Shown: piece by piece, positions 1 through 8,933 of the stretch | Numbering within the stretch: position 1 is the stretch's first letter | How the letters are laid out: the number at the start of each line of letters is the position of its first letter | Assembly: GCF_003144535.1 (NCBI RefSeq) | Contig: NZ_PHFJ01000001.1 | Location: forward strand, 553,280 to 617,279 | Direction: 5' to 3' | DNA length: 64,000 nucleotides | DNA from: Proteus penneri | GTDB lineage: Bacteria; Pseudomonadota; Gammaproteobacteria; Enterobacterales; Enterobacteriaceae | The notes under the pieces: generated by a model | Database searches by the model: none | What the model was told of the DNA's origin: nothing | The model's input: the letters and a program-made list of their open reading frames with translations, nothing else | Made by a program: the position numbers and the translations under genes

Positions 1-1
1 A

Positions 2-871
2 TTAAACTGGGGTGTTTCTCGTCGTGAAACTCGCGTTTATACCCGAACAGAAACAGGATTCAAAGAAACAAAAGAGTTTCAAAAAGGGGAATGGAAAAAC
101 AGCGTTACCAGCGGTGTTATTCGTGGTAGTTTCTCTGTTAGCGCAACAAATGCAGGTTTAACTAATTCAGAAGCTCGTGCAGTGACTAAAGCATTGCAAT
201 GGCAAGTAGACTTTAAAAAACTACAAAGTGGCGATCAATTTGCTGCACTTTTTTCTCGTGAAGTGCTTGATGGTCGTACAGAGCAAAGTGAACTTATTGG
301 TGTGCGTTTACGTAGTGCTGGTAAAGATTATTATGCATTCCTTGCTGAAGATGGTCGTTTTTACGATAGCCAAGCTGGTGGATTAGAGCGTGGATTTATG
401 CGCTTCCCAACAGTGAAGCAGTTTAGAGTTTCCTCTCAATTTAATCCTCGTCGTATTAATCCTGTTACGGGACGTTTAGCTGCCCATAAAGGTGTCGATT
501 TTGCTATGCCAGTAGGAACCCCCGTATTAGCAACAGGGGATGGTGAAGTTATTGTTGCGAAATACAGTGGTGCTGCGGGTAACTTTATCGCTATTCGTCA
601 TGGCAGCCAATACACGACACGTTATATGCATTTACGTCAATTATTAGTAAAACCTGGGCAACGTGTTAAACGTGGCGATAGAATTGCCTTATCAGGGAAT
701 ACCGGTCGTTCTACTGGGCCTCATTTGCACTATGAGCTGTGGATCAACCAACAAGCAGTCAATCCACTAACGGCAACGTTGCCTCGAGCTGATGGTTTAA
801 CGGGTAAAGATAAACAAGAATATCTTGCTAAAGTAAAAGAGATTAAACCTCAATTAGTGCTAGCTGATTGA
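2..871 (+). CDS. mepM: Murein DD-endopeptidase MepM, 5'-truncated by window edge
   Basis: The reading frame is open from base 2, so the true start lies upstream of the window and 289 C-terminal residues are visible. It is a zinc metallopeptidase of family M23 that cleaves D-Ala-meso-DAP crosslinks in peptidoglycan to allow wall expansion. The visible part holds the LytM domain, with the zinc ligands in an HxxxD motif (HKGVD, about visible residues 162-166) and an HxH motif (HLH, about 242-244). The first ATG, at base 182, is internal and not the start. The order mepM-lpxM-pykA-hexR-zwf is the same as in E. coli. The N-terminal membrane and LysM parts cannot be seen. Confidence 0.93.
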   Translation, partial: LNWGVSRRETRVYTRTETGFKETKEFQKGEWKNSVTSGVIRGSFSVSATNAGLTNSEARAVTKALQWQVDFKKLQSGDQFAALFSREVLDGRTEQSELIGVRLRSAGKDYYAFLAEDGRFYDSQAGGLERGFMRFPTVKQFRVSSQFNPRRINPVTGRLAAHKGVDFAMPVGTPVLATGDGEVIVAKYSGAAGNFIAIRHGSQYTTRYMHLRQLLVKPGQRVKRGDRIALSGNTGRSTGPHLHYELWINQQAVNPLTATLPRADGLTGKDKQEYLAKVKEIKPQLVLAD

Positions 872-897
872 CAATAAACATGATTTTAAAGACATAA

Positions 898-926
898 AAG
901 CGGATGATTGATATCATCCGTTTTTG
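898..926 (+). terminator. Rho-independent terminator after mepM
   Basis: A 7-bp stem CGGATGA/TCATCCG with a 6-base loop is followed by TTTTTG, 27 bases after the mepM stop codon. Confidence 0.75.
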
Positions 927-976
927 TTTTAATGTTTTTTACGCCTATTTAGGGTATCAATTCAGAGAGTTATCTG

Positions 977-1951
977 ATGAATAAAGAAAAAGATACAGAT
1001 AGCAAAGCGGGTTATGTACCCACTTTTCACTGTGCTTATTTGCATCCTCGTCATTGGGGAACATGGTTAGGTGCAGGTGTATTAAGTGTTTTAGCTTATA
1101 TGCCAGTAAAGTGGCGTGATCCATTTCTTGCTGCTATTGGTCGTTTTGTTGGACGTAAAGCGAAAAGCGCAAGACGTCGTGCAGATATCAACTTGAGATA
1201 CTGTTTTCCAACATGGAATAAAACGCAGCGTGAAAATGTACTCGACAGCATGTTTGAAACTGCACCTCAATCCTTTGTGATGTTGGCAGAGCTTTGTTTA
1301 AGAGGGCCTGAGCACATATTAAAACGAACAAGCTGGCAGGGCTTAGAGATCATCGAACGTTTTAAAGAGCAAGGCCGTAATGTTATTTTTATGGTGCCTC
1401 ATGGCTGGGCAGTAGATATTCCTGCCATGTTATTAGCCGCTAAAGGCCAGCAAATGGCGGCGATGTTTCACCACCAAAAAGATCCCGTGGCTGATTATTT
1501 ATGGAATAAAGCCCGTCATCATTTTGACGGTCGATTACATTCTCGCGAAGCAGGTATTAAGCCTTTTATTTCTTCTGTGCGACAAGGTTACTGGGGCTAT
1601 TATTTGCCAGATCAAGATCATGGCGCAGAGCATAGTCAATTTGTGGATTTTTTCGGCACCTATAAAGCGACATTACCTGCGATTGGGCGGTTAATGAAAG
1701 TATGCCGAGCAGCTATTGTACCGTTGTTTCCAGTGTATTGTCATAAAACACATCAGCTTCACATTATTATTCGTGAACCAATGGATGATATTGAAGATAA
1801 AGATGATACGTACATTGCACGCAGAATGAATGAAGAGTTAGAAGCACTCGTGACACCGACACCAGAGCAATATACGTGGATCTTAAAATTACTGAAGACA
1901 CGTAAAGAGGGCGAAATAGAGCCTTACGCTCGTGAAAATATATTGGATTAG
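977..1951 (+). CDS. lpxM: Lipid A biosynthesis myristoyltransferase LpxM
   Basis: This 324-residue protein belongs to the LpxL/LpxM acyltransferase family. LpxM transfers a myristoyl group from acyl carrier protein to Kdo2-(lauroyl)-lipid IVA at the inner membrane, the last acylation of lipid A. The family's HX4D catalytic motif is present as HGWAVD (His142, Asp147), and a hydrophobic N-terminal segment (about residues 30-42) would hold it to the membrane. Length matches E. coli LpxM (about 323). It follows mepM by about 105 bases and has its own weak ribosome binding site (AGAG). Assignment to LpxM rather than LpxL rests on position beside mepM and pykA and on overall resemblance. Confidence 0.92.
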   Translation: MNKEKDTDSKAGYVPTFHCAYLHPRHWGTWLGAGVLSVLAYMPVKWRDPFLAAIGRFVGRKAKSARRRADINLRYCFPTWNKTQRENVLDSMFETAPQSFVMLAELCLRGPEHILKRTSWQGLEIIERFKEQGRNVIFMVPHGWAVDIPAMLLAAKGQQMAAMFHHQKDPVADYLWNKARHHFDGRLHSREAGIKPFISSVRQGYWGYYLPDQDHGAEHSQFVDFFGTYKATLPAIGRLMKVCRAAIVPLFPVYCHKTHQLHIIIREPMDDIEDKDDTYIARRMNEELEALVTPTPEQYTWILKLLKTRKEGEIEPYARENILD

Positions 1952-1971
1952 TCAGCTAATAAGTCAATATA

Positions 1972-2001
1972 AAAACGGGCACTTAATTAAGTGCCCGTTT
2001 T
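1972..2001. terminator. Bidirectional terminator between lpxM and pykA
   Basis: A long stem AAAACGGGCAC/GTGCCCGTTTT flanks a TTAATTAA loop. A and T tracts on both sides allow it to end the converging lpxM and pykA transcripts. Confidence 0.8.
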
Positions 2002-2025
2002 GCTATTAAGATTGACAACTCGGTA

Positions 2026-3468
2026 TTATTCAACAGTCAAAATACGGCATGTATTAGTGCTGCCGATTGTACCCATTTGGTCACCTTGAGTGACTAACAC
2101 TAAATCACCTGAGACTAAGAAACCCTTATCACGTAAACGACCTATTGCTTCATTAGCCGCAGCAATACCATCAGTATGCGTACTACAATAGACAGGGGTC
2201 ACGCCACGATAAAGTGCCGTTTGGTTTAATGTTTTCTCATGGCGAGACATTGAGAAAATAGGTAAACCAGTACTAATACGAGACATCATGCGTGCAGTAC
2301 GACCAGATTCTGTCATCGCAATAATGGCATTAACGCCTTTCATATGGTTAGCTGCATACATGGTAGACATCGCAATGGCTTCTTCCACGGTATCAAACAC
2401 CATATCTAAGCGATGCTTAGAAACATTAGCTGCTGGCATTTTTTCAGCGCCTAAGCAGACCTGTGCCATCGAAGCGACTGTTTCTGCTGGATATTGTCCT
2501 GCTGCAGTTTCTGCTGAAAGCATAACGGCATCAGTACCATCTAATACGGCGTTAGCAACATCCATTACTTCGGCACGGGTTGGCATTGGATTTGTTATCA
2601 TTGACTCCATCATTTGAGTGGCAGTGATAACGACCCGATTAAGCTGACGAGCACGACGAATTAATTTTTTCTGTACGCCAACTAACTCAGGATCACCTAT
2701 TTCAACGCCTAAATCGCCACGCGCAACCATAACTACATCCGAAGCAAGGATGATTTCATCAATGATTTCATCATTAGCAACTGCTTCAGCGCGCTCTACT
2801 TTTGAAACTATTTGGCATTCACAGCCTGCATCACGAGCTAAACGGCGGGCAAGGTTAAGATCTTCGCCCGTTCTTGGGAATGAAACAGCAAGGTAATCAA
2901 CACCGATTTTTGCAGCGGTGATAATATCTTGCTTATCTTTTTCTGTTAATGCATCGGCAGAGAGGCCTCCACCGAGCTTATTAATGCCTTTATTGTTAGA
3001 TAATGGGCCTCCGACAGTCACTTCAGTAAAGACTTTTAAACCATCTACTTTGAGGACTTTTAACTGAACTCGACCATCATCAAGAAGTAAAATATCACCT
3101 GGAACTACATCGGCTGGTAAGCCTTTATAATCAATACCCACTTGATTTTGATTACCTTCGCCTTTTTCGAGCGCTGCATCAAGTAAGAATTTATCACCGA
3201 CATTCAGGAAAACTTTTCCATCTTTAAAGGTAGATACACGGATTTTAGGGCCTTGTAAATCCCCAAGAATAGCAACATGGCGACCTAATCTTGCAGCAAT
3301 TTCACGCGTACGATTTGCGCGAGCAAGATGATCTTCCGCAGAACCATGAGAGAAATTTAATCGAACAACATTCGCACCAGCAATAATAATTTTTTCTAGG
3401 TTATTATCACGATCTGTTGCTGGGCCTAAGGTGGTAACAATTTTTGTTCTTCTGAGCCGTCTGGACAT
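2026..3468 (-). CDS. pykA: Pyruvate kinase II (PykA)
   Basis: This 480-residue enzyme converts phosphoenolpyruvate and ADP to pyruvate and ATP, the last step of glycolysis. The fold starts with the typical [14 protein letters not shown] segment; the substrate and metal-binding strands ([19 protein letters not shown]), the B-domain (about residues 70-170), the signature around SKVERAEAV and the [10 protein letters not shown] loop are all intact. The size equals E. coli PykA (480), not PykF (470), and the neighbourhood beside lpxM and hexR is that of pykA. A palindromic Cra-like site lies about 85 bases upstream. Confidence 0.95.
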   Translation of the reverse strand: MSRRLRRTKIVTTLGPATDRDNNLEKIIIAGANVVRLNFSHGSAEDHLARANRTREIAARLGRHVAILGDLQGPKIRVSTFKDGKVFLNVGDKFLLDAALEKGEGNQNQVGIDYKGLPADVVPGDILLLDDGRVQLKVLKVDGLKVFTEVTVGGPLSNNKGINKLGGGLSADALTEKDKQDIITAAKIGVDYLAVSFPRTGEDLNLARRLARDAGCECQIVSKVERAEAVANDEIIDEIILASDVVMVARGDLGVEIGDPELVGVQKKLIRRARQLNRVVITATQMMESMITNPMPTRAEVMDVANAVLDGTDAVMLSAETAAGQYPAETVASMAQVCLGAEKMPAANVSKHRLDMVFDTVEEAIAMSTMYAANHMKGVNAIIAMTESGRTARMMSRISTGLPIFSMSRHEKTLNQTALYRGVTPVYCSTHTDGIAAANEAIGRLRDKGFLVSGDLVLVTQGDQMGTIGSTNTCRILTVE

Positions 3469-3551
3469 GTATTACTCCGTTGACCTTGAACGAAAGGTGT
3501 TGGCAATTGGATAAAACAGAAATCAGACTGTGTTTTGCCCAATATGTTAAG

Positions 3552-3563
3552 TGAAACGCTTCA
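3552..3563. promoter_or_regulatory. Cra (FruR)-like operator upstream of pykA
   Basis: TGAAACGCTTCA is a near-perfect palindrome matching the Cra core (TGAAWCG and its complement). It lies in the hexR-pykA interval, about 85 bases before the pykA start. Cra represses glycolytic genes in enteric bacteria; that it controls pykA here is inference. Confidence 0.55.
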
Positions 3564-3699
3564 AGCTAATTGCAACATACACTACTGTTTTCAGTATATG
3601 CGAGAGTTAGCTCGCAGATATGCTACCATTTTTCAAAAAGTTATCTAGTCAGGGGCACAATCGTAAGTGTGACAATACTAACAGAATAATTAAAAACGG

Positions 3700-4542
3700 T
3701 TACTTATCAAACCGTGAATCACGTAAAGCTTCTTTGACGCGCTTCAAGTTATCTCTGAATTTTGGTCCTCGGCGTAAAATAAATCCTGTTGCGAGAACAT
3801 CAATAATAGTGAGTTGTGCAAGGCGAGAGATCATTGGCATGTAGATATCAGTATCTTCAGGCACATCAAGTAAAATAGGGAGGGTGGCTTCAGAGGCTAA
3901 AAGTGAGCCAGGTGTCGTAATAGCAATTACTGCGGCATCGTTTTCACGCGCAATTTTAGCTATTTCAATGAGATTTTTAGTGCGTCCTGTATGGGAAATA
4001 ACAACGACCACATCACCATCAGTACTATTTATGCAACTCATACGTTGCATAACAACGTCATCAAAGTAAGTGACAGGAATATTAAAACGAGAAAACTTAT
4101 TCATGGCATCGTGAGCTACCGCTGCTGATGCGCCTAAGCCAAAAAAAGAGATTTTCTTAGCTTGCGTCAAAATATCAACTGCACGATTGATTGCGGCGAT
4201 ATCAATATTATTTTTAACGTCCTCAAGTCCCGCCATTGCAGATTCAAAAATTTTATTGGTATAAGAAGAGACCGTATCGGAATCATCAATATTACGATTT
4301 ACATAAGGCGTGCCGTTAGCAATGCTTTGTGCTAATTGTAATTTGAAATCAGGAAATCCTTTTGTTGCCATGCGTCGGCAAAAACGATTAACAGTCGGTT
4401 CACTGACATCAGCTGTTTTAGCCATTAAGGCAATACTTGAATGGATAACTGTTTGTGGCGCAGTTAAAACAGCCTCTGCGACTTTTTTTTCTGATTTACT
4501 CAAGATGTCCAGATTAGACTGAACCCTTTCCAATATATTCAT
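3700..4542 (-). CDS. hexR: HexR, RpiR-family transcriptional regulator
   Basis: This 280-residue protein has an N-terminal RpiR-type helix-turn-helix (about residues 1-75, including SEPTVNRFCRRM) and a C-terminal SIS sugar-phosphate domain (about 120-260, with FFGLGASA and VVISHTGRT). HexR senses 2-keto-3-deoxy-6-phosphogluconate and controls zwf and other central carbon genes. It is transcribed divergently from zwf, and the shared interval carries two palindromes matching the HexR consensus. It is slightly shorter than E. coli HexR (289). No edd or eda lies nearby, so the source of the effector is not explained by this window. Confidence 0.93.
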   Translation of the reverse strand: MNILERVQSNLDILSKSEKKVAEAVLTAPQTVIHSSIALMAKTADVSEPTVNRFCRRMATKGFPDFKLQLAQSIANGTPYVNRNIDDSDTVSSYTNKIFESAMAGLEDVKNNIDIAAINRAVDILTQAKKISFFGLGASAAVAHDAMNKFSRFNIPVTYFDDVVMQRMSCINSTDGDVVVVISHTGRTKNLIEIAKIARENDAAVIAITTPGSLLASEATLPILLDVPEDTDIYMPMISRLAQLTIIDVLATGFILRRGPKFRDNLKRVKEALRDSRFDK

Positions 4543-4719
4543 TAAATATACAGATCCTTGGCTTTGCCAATTTCAATAAAAGGAGAAATCTATAACGGTT
4601 TTATGAAAATATACTACGCAAAGAACAAGGCTTGCAGTGTAAACCATCGGTAAACAGAGCTTTTTTCGTTAAAGTATGACGTGTGTCTAACTTTCAATAC
4701 TGAAAACAAGAAACAAAAC

Positions 4720-4734
4720 TGTAGTAAAGTTACA
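4720..4734. promoter_or_regulatory. HexR-like operator 1
   Basis: TGTAGTAAAGTTACA is close to the HexR palindrome TGTAATTAAATTACA. It lies midway between the divergent hexR and zwf genes. Confidence 0.55.
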
Positions 4735-4854
4735 AGAAAAGATAAAAACATGGGTCATAAAATGAAGCATTACAATATGTGTGGTAAGTTAGAGACTAAA
4801 ATGTGCAAGTGTATTTACTGAATACATCCAAAAGAGTACATTAATACAAAATTC

Positions 4855-4869
4855 TGTAACAAAATTACA
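4855..4869. promoter_or_regulatory. HexR-like operator 2
   Basis: TGTAACAAAATTACA has perfect TGTAA/TTACA arms and lies only 26 bases before the zwf start codon, where a bound repressor would block initiation or early elongation. It is the better of the two sites. Confidence 0.65.
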
Positions 4870-4894
4870 AAATCTCATCATGAGGAGACGTTCT

Positions 4895-6370
4895 ATGGCA
4901 GCGATATCGACTGCTCAGGCTTGTGATCTGGTTATCTTCGGTACGAAAGGGGATCTAGCACGCCGTAAGCTCATTCCATCATTATATCAATTGGAAAAAG
5001 CAGGATATATTCACCCTGACTCTCGTATTATTGGTGTCGGCCGTGCTGATTGGGATGTTGAGGCATATAAAAATGTCGCTCATGAAGCGTTAAAAACCTT
5101 TTTAAAAGAAGAAATTAATCCTGAAATTTGGCAACGTTTAAGTGATCGTCTCGATTTTTGTAATCTTGATGTCAATGAAACAGACCATTTTATTGAATTA
5201 TCAAAACACCTAAAACAAGATAAGTTACCTGCTATCTACTATTTTGCGATGCCACCTAGTACCTTTAGTGCAATGTGTCAGGGATTAGGTCATGCAAAAT
5301 TAAATAAAGAGCCAAACCGCGTCGTAATGGAAAAACCATTAGGGACAGATTTAGCCTCTTCAGTTTCTATTAATGATAGTGTGGCAAAATACTTTAAAGA
5401 GAGCCAAATTTATCGTATTGACCACTATTTAGGTAAAGAAACGGTATTAAACCTTCTAGCTCTTCGTTTTGCCAATTCCCTTTTTGTTAACAACTGGGAC
5501 AATAAAACGATTGATCATGTCCAAATTACAGTTGCAGAAGAAGTGGGTATTGAAGGGCGTTGGGGATATTTTGATCAAGCAGGTCAAATGCGTGATATGG
5601 TGCAAAATCACCTATTACAAATCCTAACTATGATTGCGATGTCTCCACCAGCTGATTTAACTGCTGACAGTATTCGTCAAGAAAAAGTGAAAGTTTTACG
5701 CTCATTACGCCGTATTGATAACACAAATATTCGCGAAAAAACGGTTCGTGGACAATATACTGGTGGCTTTGTACAGGGTAAAAAAGTACCCGGTTATCTT
5801 GATGAAGAAGGTGCCAATAAAACCAGCAATACAGAAACATTTGTGGCAATTCGTGCTGATATCGATAATTGGCGTTGGGCTGGTGTTCCGTTCTATTTAA
5901 GAACAGGTAAGCGTCTACCAAGTAAATGTTCAGAAGTTGTGGTTTATTTTAAAAAGCCTGCGCTGAATATTTTCAGTGAGACTTATCAAGAGTTACCACA
6001 AAATAAGCTTACTATACGTTTACAGCCAGATGAAGGGATCGATATCGAAGTGCTAAATAAAGCGCCAGGACTCGATCATAAACACCGTTTACAAACAACT
6101 AAGCTTGACTTGAGTTTCTCGGAAACATTCAATCAAACGCATTTAGCAGATGCTTACGAGCGTTTATTGTTAGAAGCCATGCGTGGCATTCAAGCGTTGT
6201 TCGTGCGTCGTGATGAAGTAGAAGAAGCATGGAAATGGGTTGATTCAATTATCAATGCATGGGAATGCGATAATGAGCTACCTAAGCCTTACCAAGCGGG
6301 TACATGGGGACCTGTTGCATCTGTAGCAATGATCACTCGTGATGGTCGTTCATGGAATGAAATTGAATAA
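4895..6370 (+). CDS. zwf: Glucose-6-phosphate 1-dehydrogenase
   Basis: This enzyme oxidises glucose 6-phosphate to 6-phosphogluconolactone with NADP+, opening the oxidative pentose phosphate pathway. The N-terminal nucleotide-binding motif (VIFGTKGDLARRKL) and the active-site segment RIDHYLGKE are intact. I chose the ATG at 4895 (491 residues) over the in-frame ATG at 4880, because GAGGAG at 4882-4887 is well spaced from 4895 and because E. coli Zwf is 491 residues and begins MAVTQTAQACDLV, which aligns with this start. Unlike E. coli, no edd-eda operon follows; a terminator and then mdtJI come next. Two HexR-like operators lie upstream. Confidence 0.96.
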   Translation: MAAISTAQACDLVIFGTKGDLARRKLIPSLYQLEKAGYIHPDSRIIGVGRADWDVEAYKNVAHEALKTFLKEEINPEIWQRLSDRLDFCNLDVNETDHFIELSKHLKQDKLPAIYYFAMPPSTFSAMCQGLGHAKLNKEPNRVVMEKPLGTDLASSVSINDSVAKYFKESQIYRIDHYLGKETVLNLLALRFANSLFVNNWDNKTIDHVQITVAEEVGIEGRWGYFDQAGQMRDMVQNHLLQILTMIAMSPPADLTADSIRQEKVKVLRSLRRIDNTNIREKTVRGQYTGGFVQGKKVPGYLDEEGANKTSNTETFVAIRADIDNWRWAGVPFYLRTGKRLPSKCSEVVVYFKKPALNIFSETYQELPQNKLTIRLQPDEGIDIEVLNKAPGLDHKHRLQTTKLDLSFSETFNQTHLADAYERLLLEAMRGIQALFVRRDEVEEAWKWVDSIINAWECDNELPKPYQAGTWGPVASVAMITRDGRSWNEIE

Positions 6371-6397
6371 TTGGTTTTAATTGTCCATTCTCAAGAG

Positions 6398-6426
6398 AAA
6401 ACACCCAGTTATGCTGGGTGTTTTTG
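6398..6426 (+). terminator. Terminator after zwf
   Basis: The stem ACACCCAG/CTGGGTGT with loop TTATG is followed by a T tract. The rest of the interval to 6695 shows no gene and presumably holds the mdtJI promoter. Confidence 0.8.
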
Positions 6427-6695
6427 TATCAGCTAAACACCTTTAAGCATAATTCCAGCAATTTAGATGAATAAAACTACTGAAGGAGCGTAAAACTGTT
6501 GATTAACTATGCAATCTGATTTTGGCTAGAAACTAAAACTTAAATAAAACCAATCAATTAACAAAAATATTTTGCGAAAAGGCATTGCTTTAAATAATTC
6601 GGCATGATAGAAATATGATGTAACATTTAACCATCTTATATGAGGGTTCGGAGTATATCGTGCGGATGGTCTGTGCGATGAAAGAATAAATAATC

Positions 6696-6794
6696 ATGAC
6701 TAGCGCCAAAAGCGTCAAAGTTAAACGTTCTACCTATAAGTTATTCCTTTCTGCTATTTTATCCAGCGAACACTACTGGTGTGGCGCATTATAG
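6696..6794 (+). CDS. Upstream ORF of mdtJI (MdtU-like, 32 codons)
   Basis: An ATG at 6696 opens a 32-codon frame ending in TAG at 6792-6794; it reads MTSAKSVKVKRSTYKLFLSA and ends EHYWCGAL. It is basic at the N-terminus and lies 151 bases upstream of mdtJ. In E. coli a short uORF called mdtU sits in the mdtJI leader and is needed for spermidine-dependent expression; this ORF has the corresponding place and size, although I cannot align the two sequences from memory. The stop codon is two bases before the start of an element complementary to the mdtJ ribosome binding site. Translation is not proven; the ribosome binding site (AAAGAA) is modest. Confidence 0.6.
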   Translation: MTSAKSVKVKRSTYKLFLSAILSSEHYWCGAL

Positions 6795-6796
6795 AA

Positions 6797-6940
6797 ATCT
6801 CTCATCTTAATTCCTGACGCAATCAGGAAATGACGTTGCCTTAACGTTCGGCTTTTAATGCCGCCAGAAAGACTATCTACATATTCTCTATCTTCCTGCG
6901 CAAGAAACGTTTCGGCGTATTTCAAATGTGTATGAGAGAT
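6797..6940 (+). promoter_or_regulatory. mdtJI leader: predicted Shine-Dalgarno-sequestering switch
   Basis: ATCTCTCAT at 6797-6805 is exactly complementary to ATGAGAGAT at 6932-6940, which contains the mdtJ Shine-Dalgarno (GAGAG, start codon 6946). Between the two arms are a perfect 7-bp hairpin (TTCCTGA/TCAGGAA, 6811-6829) and a 4-bp one near 6849-6863. A ribosome paused at the uORF stop would cover the first arm and free the binding site. This is a structural inference from base pairing only. Confidence 0.5.
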
Positions 6941-6945
6941 GAAAA

Positions 6946-7386
6946 ATGATTTATTGGATATTTTTAGCATTAGCTATCGTTTGTGAAGTTATCGGTACTT
7001 TATCAATGAAGTACGCCAGTGTAAGCGGTGGTTACACCGGTATGATAGTGATGTGGTTAATGATTGCCACTTCCTATATCTTTTTAGCCATAGCCGTTAA
7101 GAAAGTGGCATTAGGTGTAGCATATGCACTATGGGAAGGTATTGGAATTGTCATTATTACAACATTCAGCGTTCTGTGGTTTGGTGAATCGCTGTCACCA
7201 TTAAAATTAGGTGGTCTAGCGATGTTAATTGCAGGGATCACGCTTATCAAATCAGGTACTAAAAAATTGACTGTTGCTAAGAAAACAACTGATTCGGTAA
7301 AAAGTATCGCCGGTAAAGCTAAGCACGTTGCCAGTGCTGTAAAAGGAGCAAATAAGCCAATTCCAGCTAATATCAAGGAGGCTTAA
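6946..7386 (+). CDS. mdtJ: Spermidine export protein MdtJ (SMR family)
   Basis: This 146-residue membrane protein is one half of the MdtJI heterodimer, a small-multidrug-resistance family pump that exports spermidine. Four hydrophobic segments fill residues 1-105, with the SMR glutamate in TM1 (Glu14 region, [19 protein letters not shown]) and the conserved [10 protein letters not shown] motif. It is about 25 residues longer than E. coli MdtJ (121): after the fourth helix comes a Lys/Ala-rich cytoplasmic tail (about residues 108-146). It is followed two bases later by mdtI. Its ribosome binding site appears to be tied up in leader pairing. Confidence 0.93.
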   Translation: MIYWIFLALAIVCEVIGTLSMKYASVSGGYTGMIVMWLMIATSYIFLAIAVKKVALGVAYALWEGIGIVIITTFSVLWFGESLSPLKLGGLAMLIAGITLIKSGTKKLTVAKKTTDSVKSIAGKAKHVASAVKGANKPIPANIKEA

Positions 7387-7388
7387 TT

Positions 7389-7721
7389 ATGTTAGCTCAA
7401 TTTGAATGGTGGCATGGTGCATTCCTAATACTTGCCGTAGTGCTTGAGATTGTTGCGAATATATTCTTAAAAATGTCTAACGGCTTTAGCCGAATGGGAT
7501 TAGGAATATTATCACTGGTTTGTGTGTTAGGTGCCTTTAGTGCGCTGGCAATGGCTGTTAAAGGGATAGAGCTTTCAGTTGCTTATGCACTTTGGGGGGC
7601 ATTCGGAATTATTGCAACTATCGCTGCCGGTTGGATTTTATTTAATCAACGACTCAATTATAAAGGATGGGGTGGAATTATATTATTACTGGTTGGGATG
7701 GTAATGATTAAATTTGCCTAA
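7389..7721 (+). CDS. mdtI: Spermidine export protein MdtI (SMR family)
   Basis: This 110-residue SMR protein pairs with MdtJ. It has four hydrophobic helices, the TM1 glutamate ([16 protein letters not shown]) and the conserved [10 protein letters not shown] motif, and matches E. coli MdtI (109) in length. A strong AGGAGG lies within the end of mdtJ, so translation is likely coupled. Confidence 0.94.
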   Translation: MLAQFEWWHGAFLILAVVLEIVANIFLKMSNGFSRMGLGILSLVCVLGAFSALAMAVKGIELSVAYALWGAFGIIATIAAGWILFNQRLNYKGWGGIILLLVGMVMIKFA

Positions 7722-7793
7722 ATCTAACTAACTTAATGAGTGAGATATTGATAAAATAAAAAATCTAATTATCACAGCAAAATAAGTGACATT

Positions 7794-7827
7794 AAAAAGC
7801 TGAGTTCTTATGAATTCAGCTTTTTTT
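7794..7827 (+). terminator. Terminator after mdtI
   Basis: The stem AAAAAGCTGAGTTC/GAATTCAGCTTTTT (one G-T pair) is followed by TTT. The following AT-rich stretch to 8035 contains no recognisable gene. Confidence 0.8.
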
Positions 7828-8035
7828 GTTCCACTTTTTTAAAATAATTAAAACTGATAGTTAAAATATTTGTTATTTCTCAGCCATAATAAATATTGAA
7901 TTTTTAAAATAAAATAGTTTTTCTATCTTAAATAATAATAAATGAGCAGAAAATTTTTCATGGAAAAACTCTATTGCTATTATTTTATTATTGGTGTTAT
8001 TTTTTACTGATAAAATTAAAAAGATAGAAATAGAG

Positions 8036-8899
8036 ATGAAACGGATATTAGTTGCAGGTGCAACGGGTTATTTAGGGCGATTTCTTGTACAAGCATTAAA
8101 AACTCAAGGTTATTGGGTGCGTATTCTAGTCAGAAATCACTCTCAAACAACGCTATTTACTGATGTTGATGATATTTTTATTGGTGAGATAACAAAGCCT
8201 GAACAATTAAAAAACAGTACAAAAGATATTGATTGTGTTATTTCAACAGTAGGGATCACTCGACAAAAAGAGGGGTTAACCTATATGGATGTGGATTATC
8301 AAGCCAATGTAAATCTGTTAGATGAAGCAATAAAATCACAAGTTAAACAGTTTATTTATATTTCAGCGATCGATGGTGATAAATATCGGCAGTTAAAGAT
8401 TTTTGAAGCTAAAGAACGGTTTGTTGATAAATTAAAACAATCTACATTATCTTATTGTGTTATTCGACCTAATGGCTATTTTAGTGATATGGGTGACTTT
8501 TTACATATGGCGACTTCAAATCGAGTTTATTTATTTGGCTCTGGTGAACAGCAAATTAATCCTATTTCTGGAAAAGATTTAGCACAATTTATCATTAAAA
8601 TGATTGGACATAATACAAAAGAAATTTCCGTCGGTGGACCTGATATTTTATCATTAAATCAAATTGCTGAACTGGCAGGTGTAGCATTAAATAAAAAAAT
8701 AAAGATCATCCATTTGCCTGATGCATTAAGAAAGATGACTATTTTTATATTGCGCCATGTTACTTCTCAAAAATTTTATGGGCCTTTTGAGTTTTTCTTA
8801 ACATTTATGGGTACGAGTCATATTGGTGAAGTGTATGGTGATGATCATTTATCAGACTACTATCTTGATTTAGCCAATAAGTTTAATTCAAAAAAATAA
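8036..8899 (+). CDS. Atypical SDR family NAD(P)-binding protein
   Basis: The 287-residue product is an NmrA/atypical short-chain-dehydrogenase type Rossmann protein. The dinucleotide motif GATGYLG is at residues 8-14 and a basic stretch after strand 2 (RILVRNHSQ) suggests NADP(H). A typical YxxxK pair is not obvious; the segment after VKQFIYISAI continues as EAKERFVDKLKQS. The ATG at 8036 is preferred to an upstream TTG at 7991, which would add 15 residues before the Rossmann fold. The neighbours (mdtJI and yoaB) do not suggest a pathway. Substrate is unknown. Confidence 0.75.
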   Translation: MKRILVAGATGYLGRFLVQALKTQGYWVRILVRNHSQTTLFTDVDDIFIGEITKPEQLKNSTKDIDCVISTVGITRQKEGLTYMDVDYQANVNLLDEAIKSQVKQFIYISAIDGDKYRQLKIFEAKERFVDKLKQSTLSYCVIRPNGYFSDMGDFLHMATSNRVYLFGSGEQQINPISGKDLAQFIIKMIGHNTKEISVGGPDILSLNQIAELAGVALNKKIKIIHLPDALRKMTIFILRHVTSQKFYGPFEFFLTFMGTSHIGEVYGDDHLSDYYLDLANKFNSKK

Positions 8900-8920
8900 G
8901 CACCCATAAAATTGGGTGCT
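8891..8920 (-). terminator. Terminator of the yoaB transcript
   Basis: The stem AGCACCCA/TGGGTGCT, read on the minus strand, is followed by TTATTTTTTT just after the yoaB stop codon. It overlaps the end of the convergent SDR gene. Confidence 0.6.
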
Positions 8921-8933
8921 AAGTATAGTGTGG

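Noticed and set aside
2288..2617. 109-codon plus-strand frame inside pykA
   Set aside because: It is antisense to the well-supported pyruvate kinase and has no recognisable domain.
3620..3844. 74-codon plus-strand frame overlapping the end of hexR
   Set aside because: It is an antisense shadow of hexR with no conserved features.
6773..6970. Minus-strand 65-codon frame in the mdtJI leader
   Set aside because: It lies across the leader structure and the start of mdtJ; the plus-strand uORF and paired elements explain the region better.
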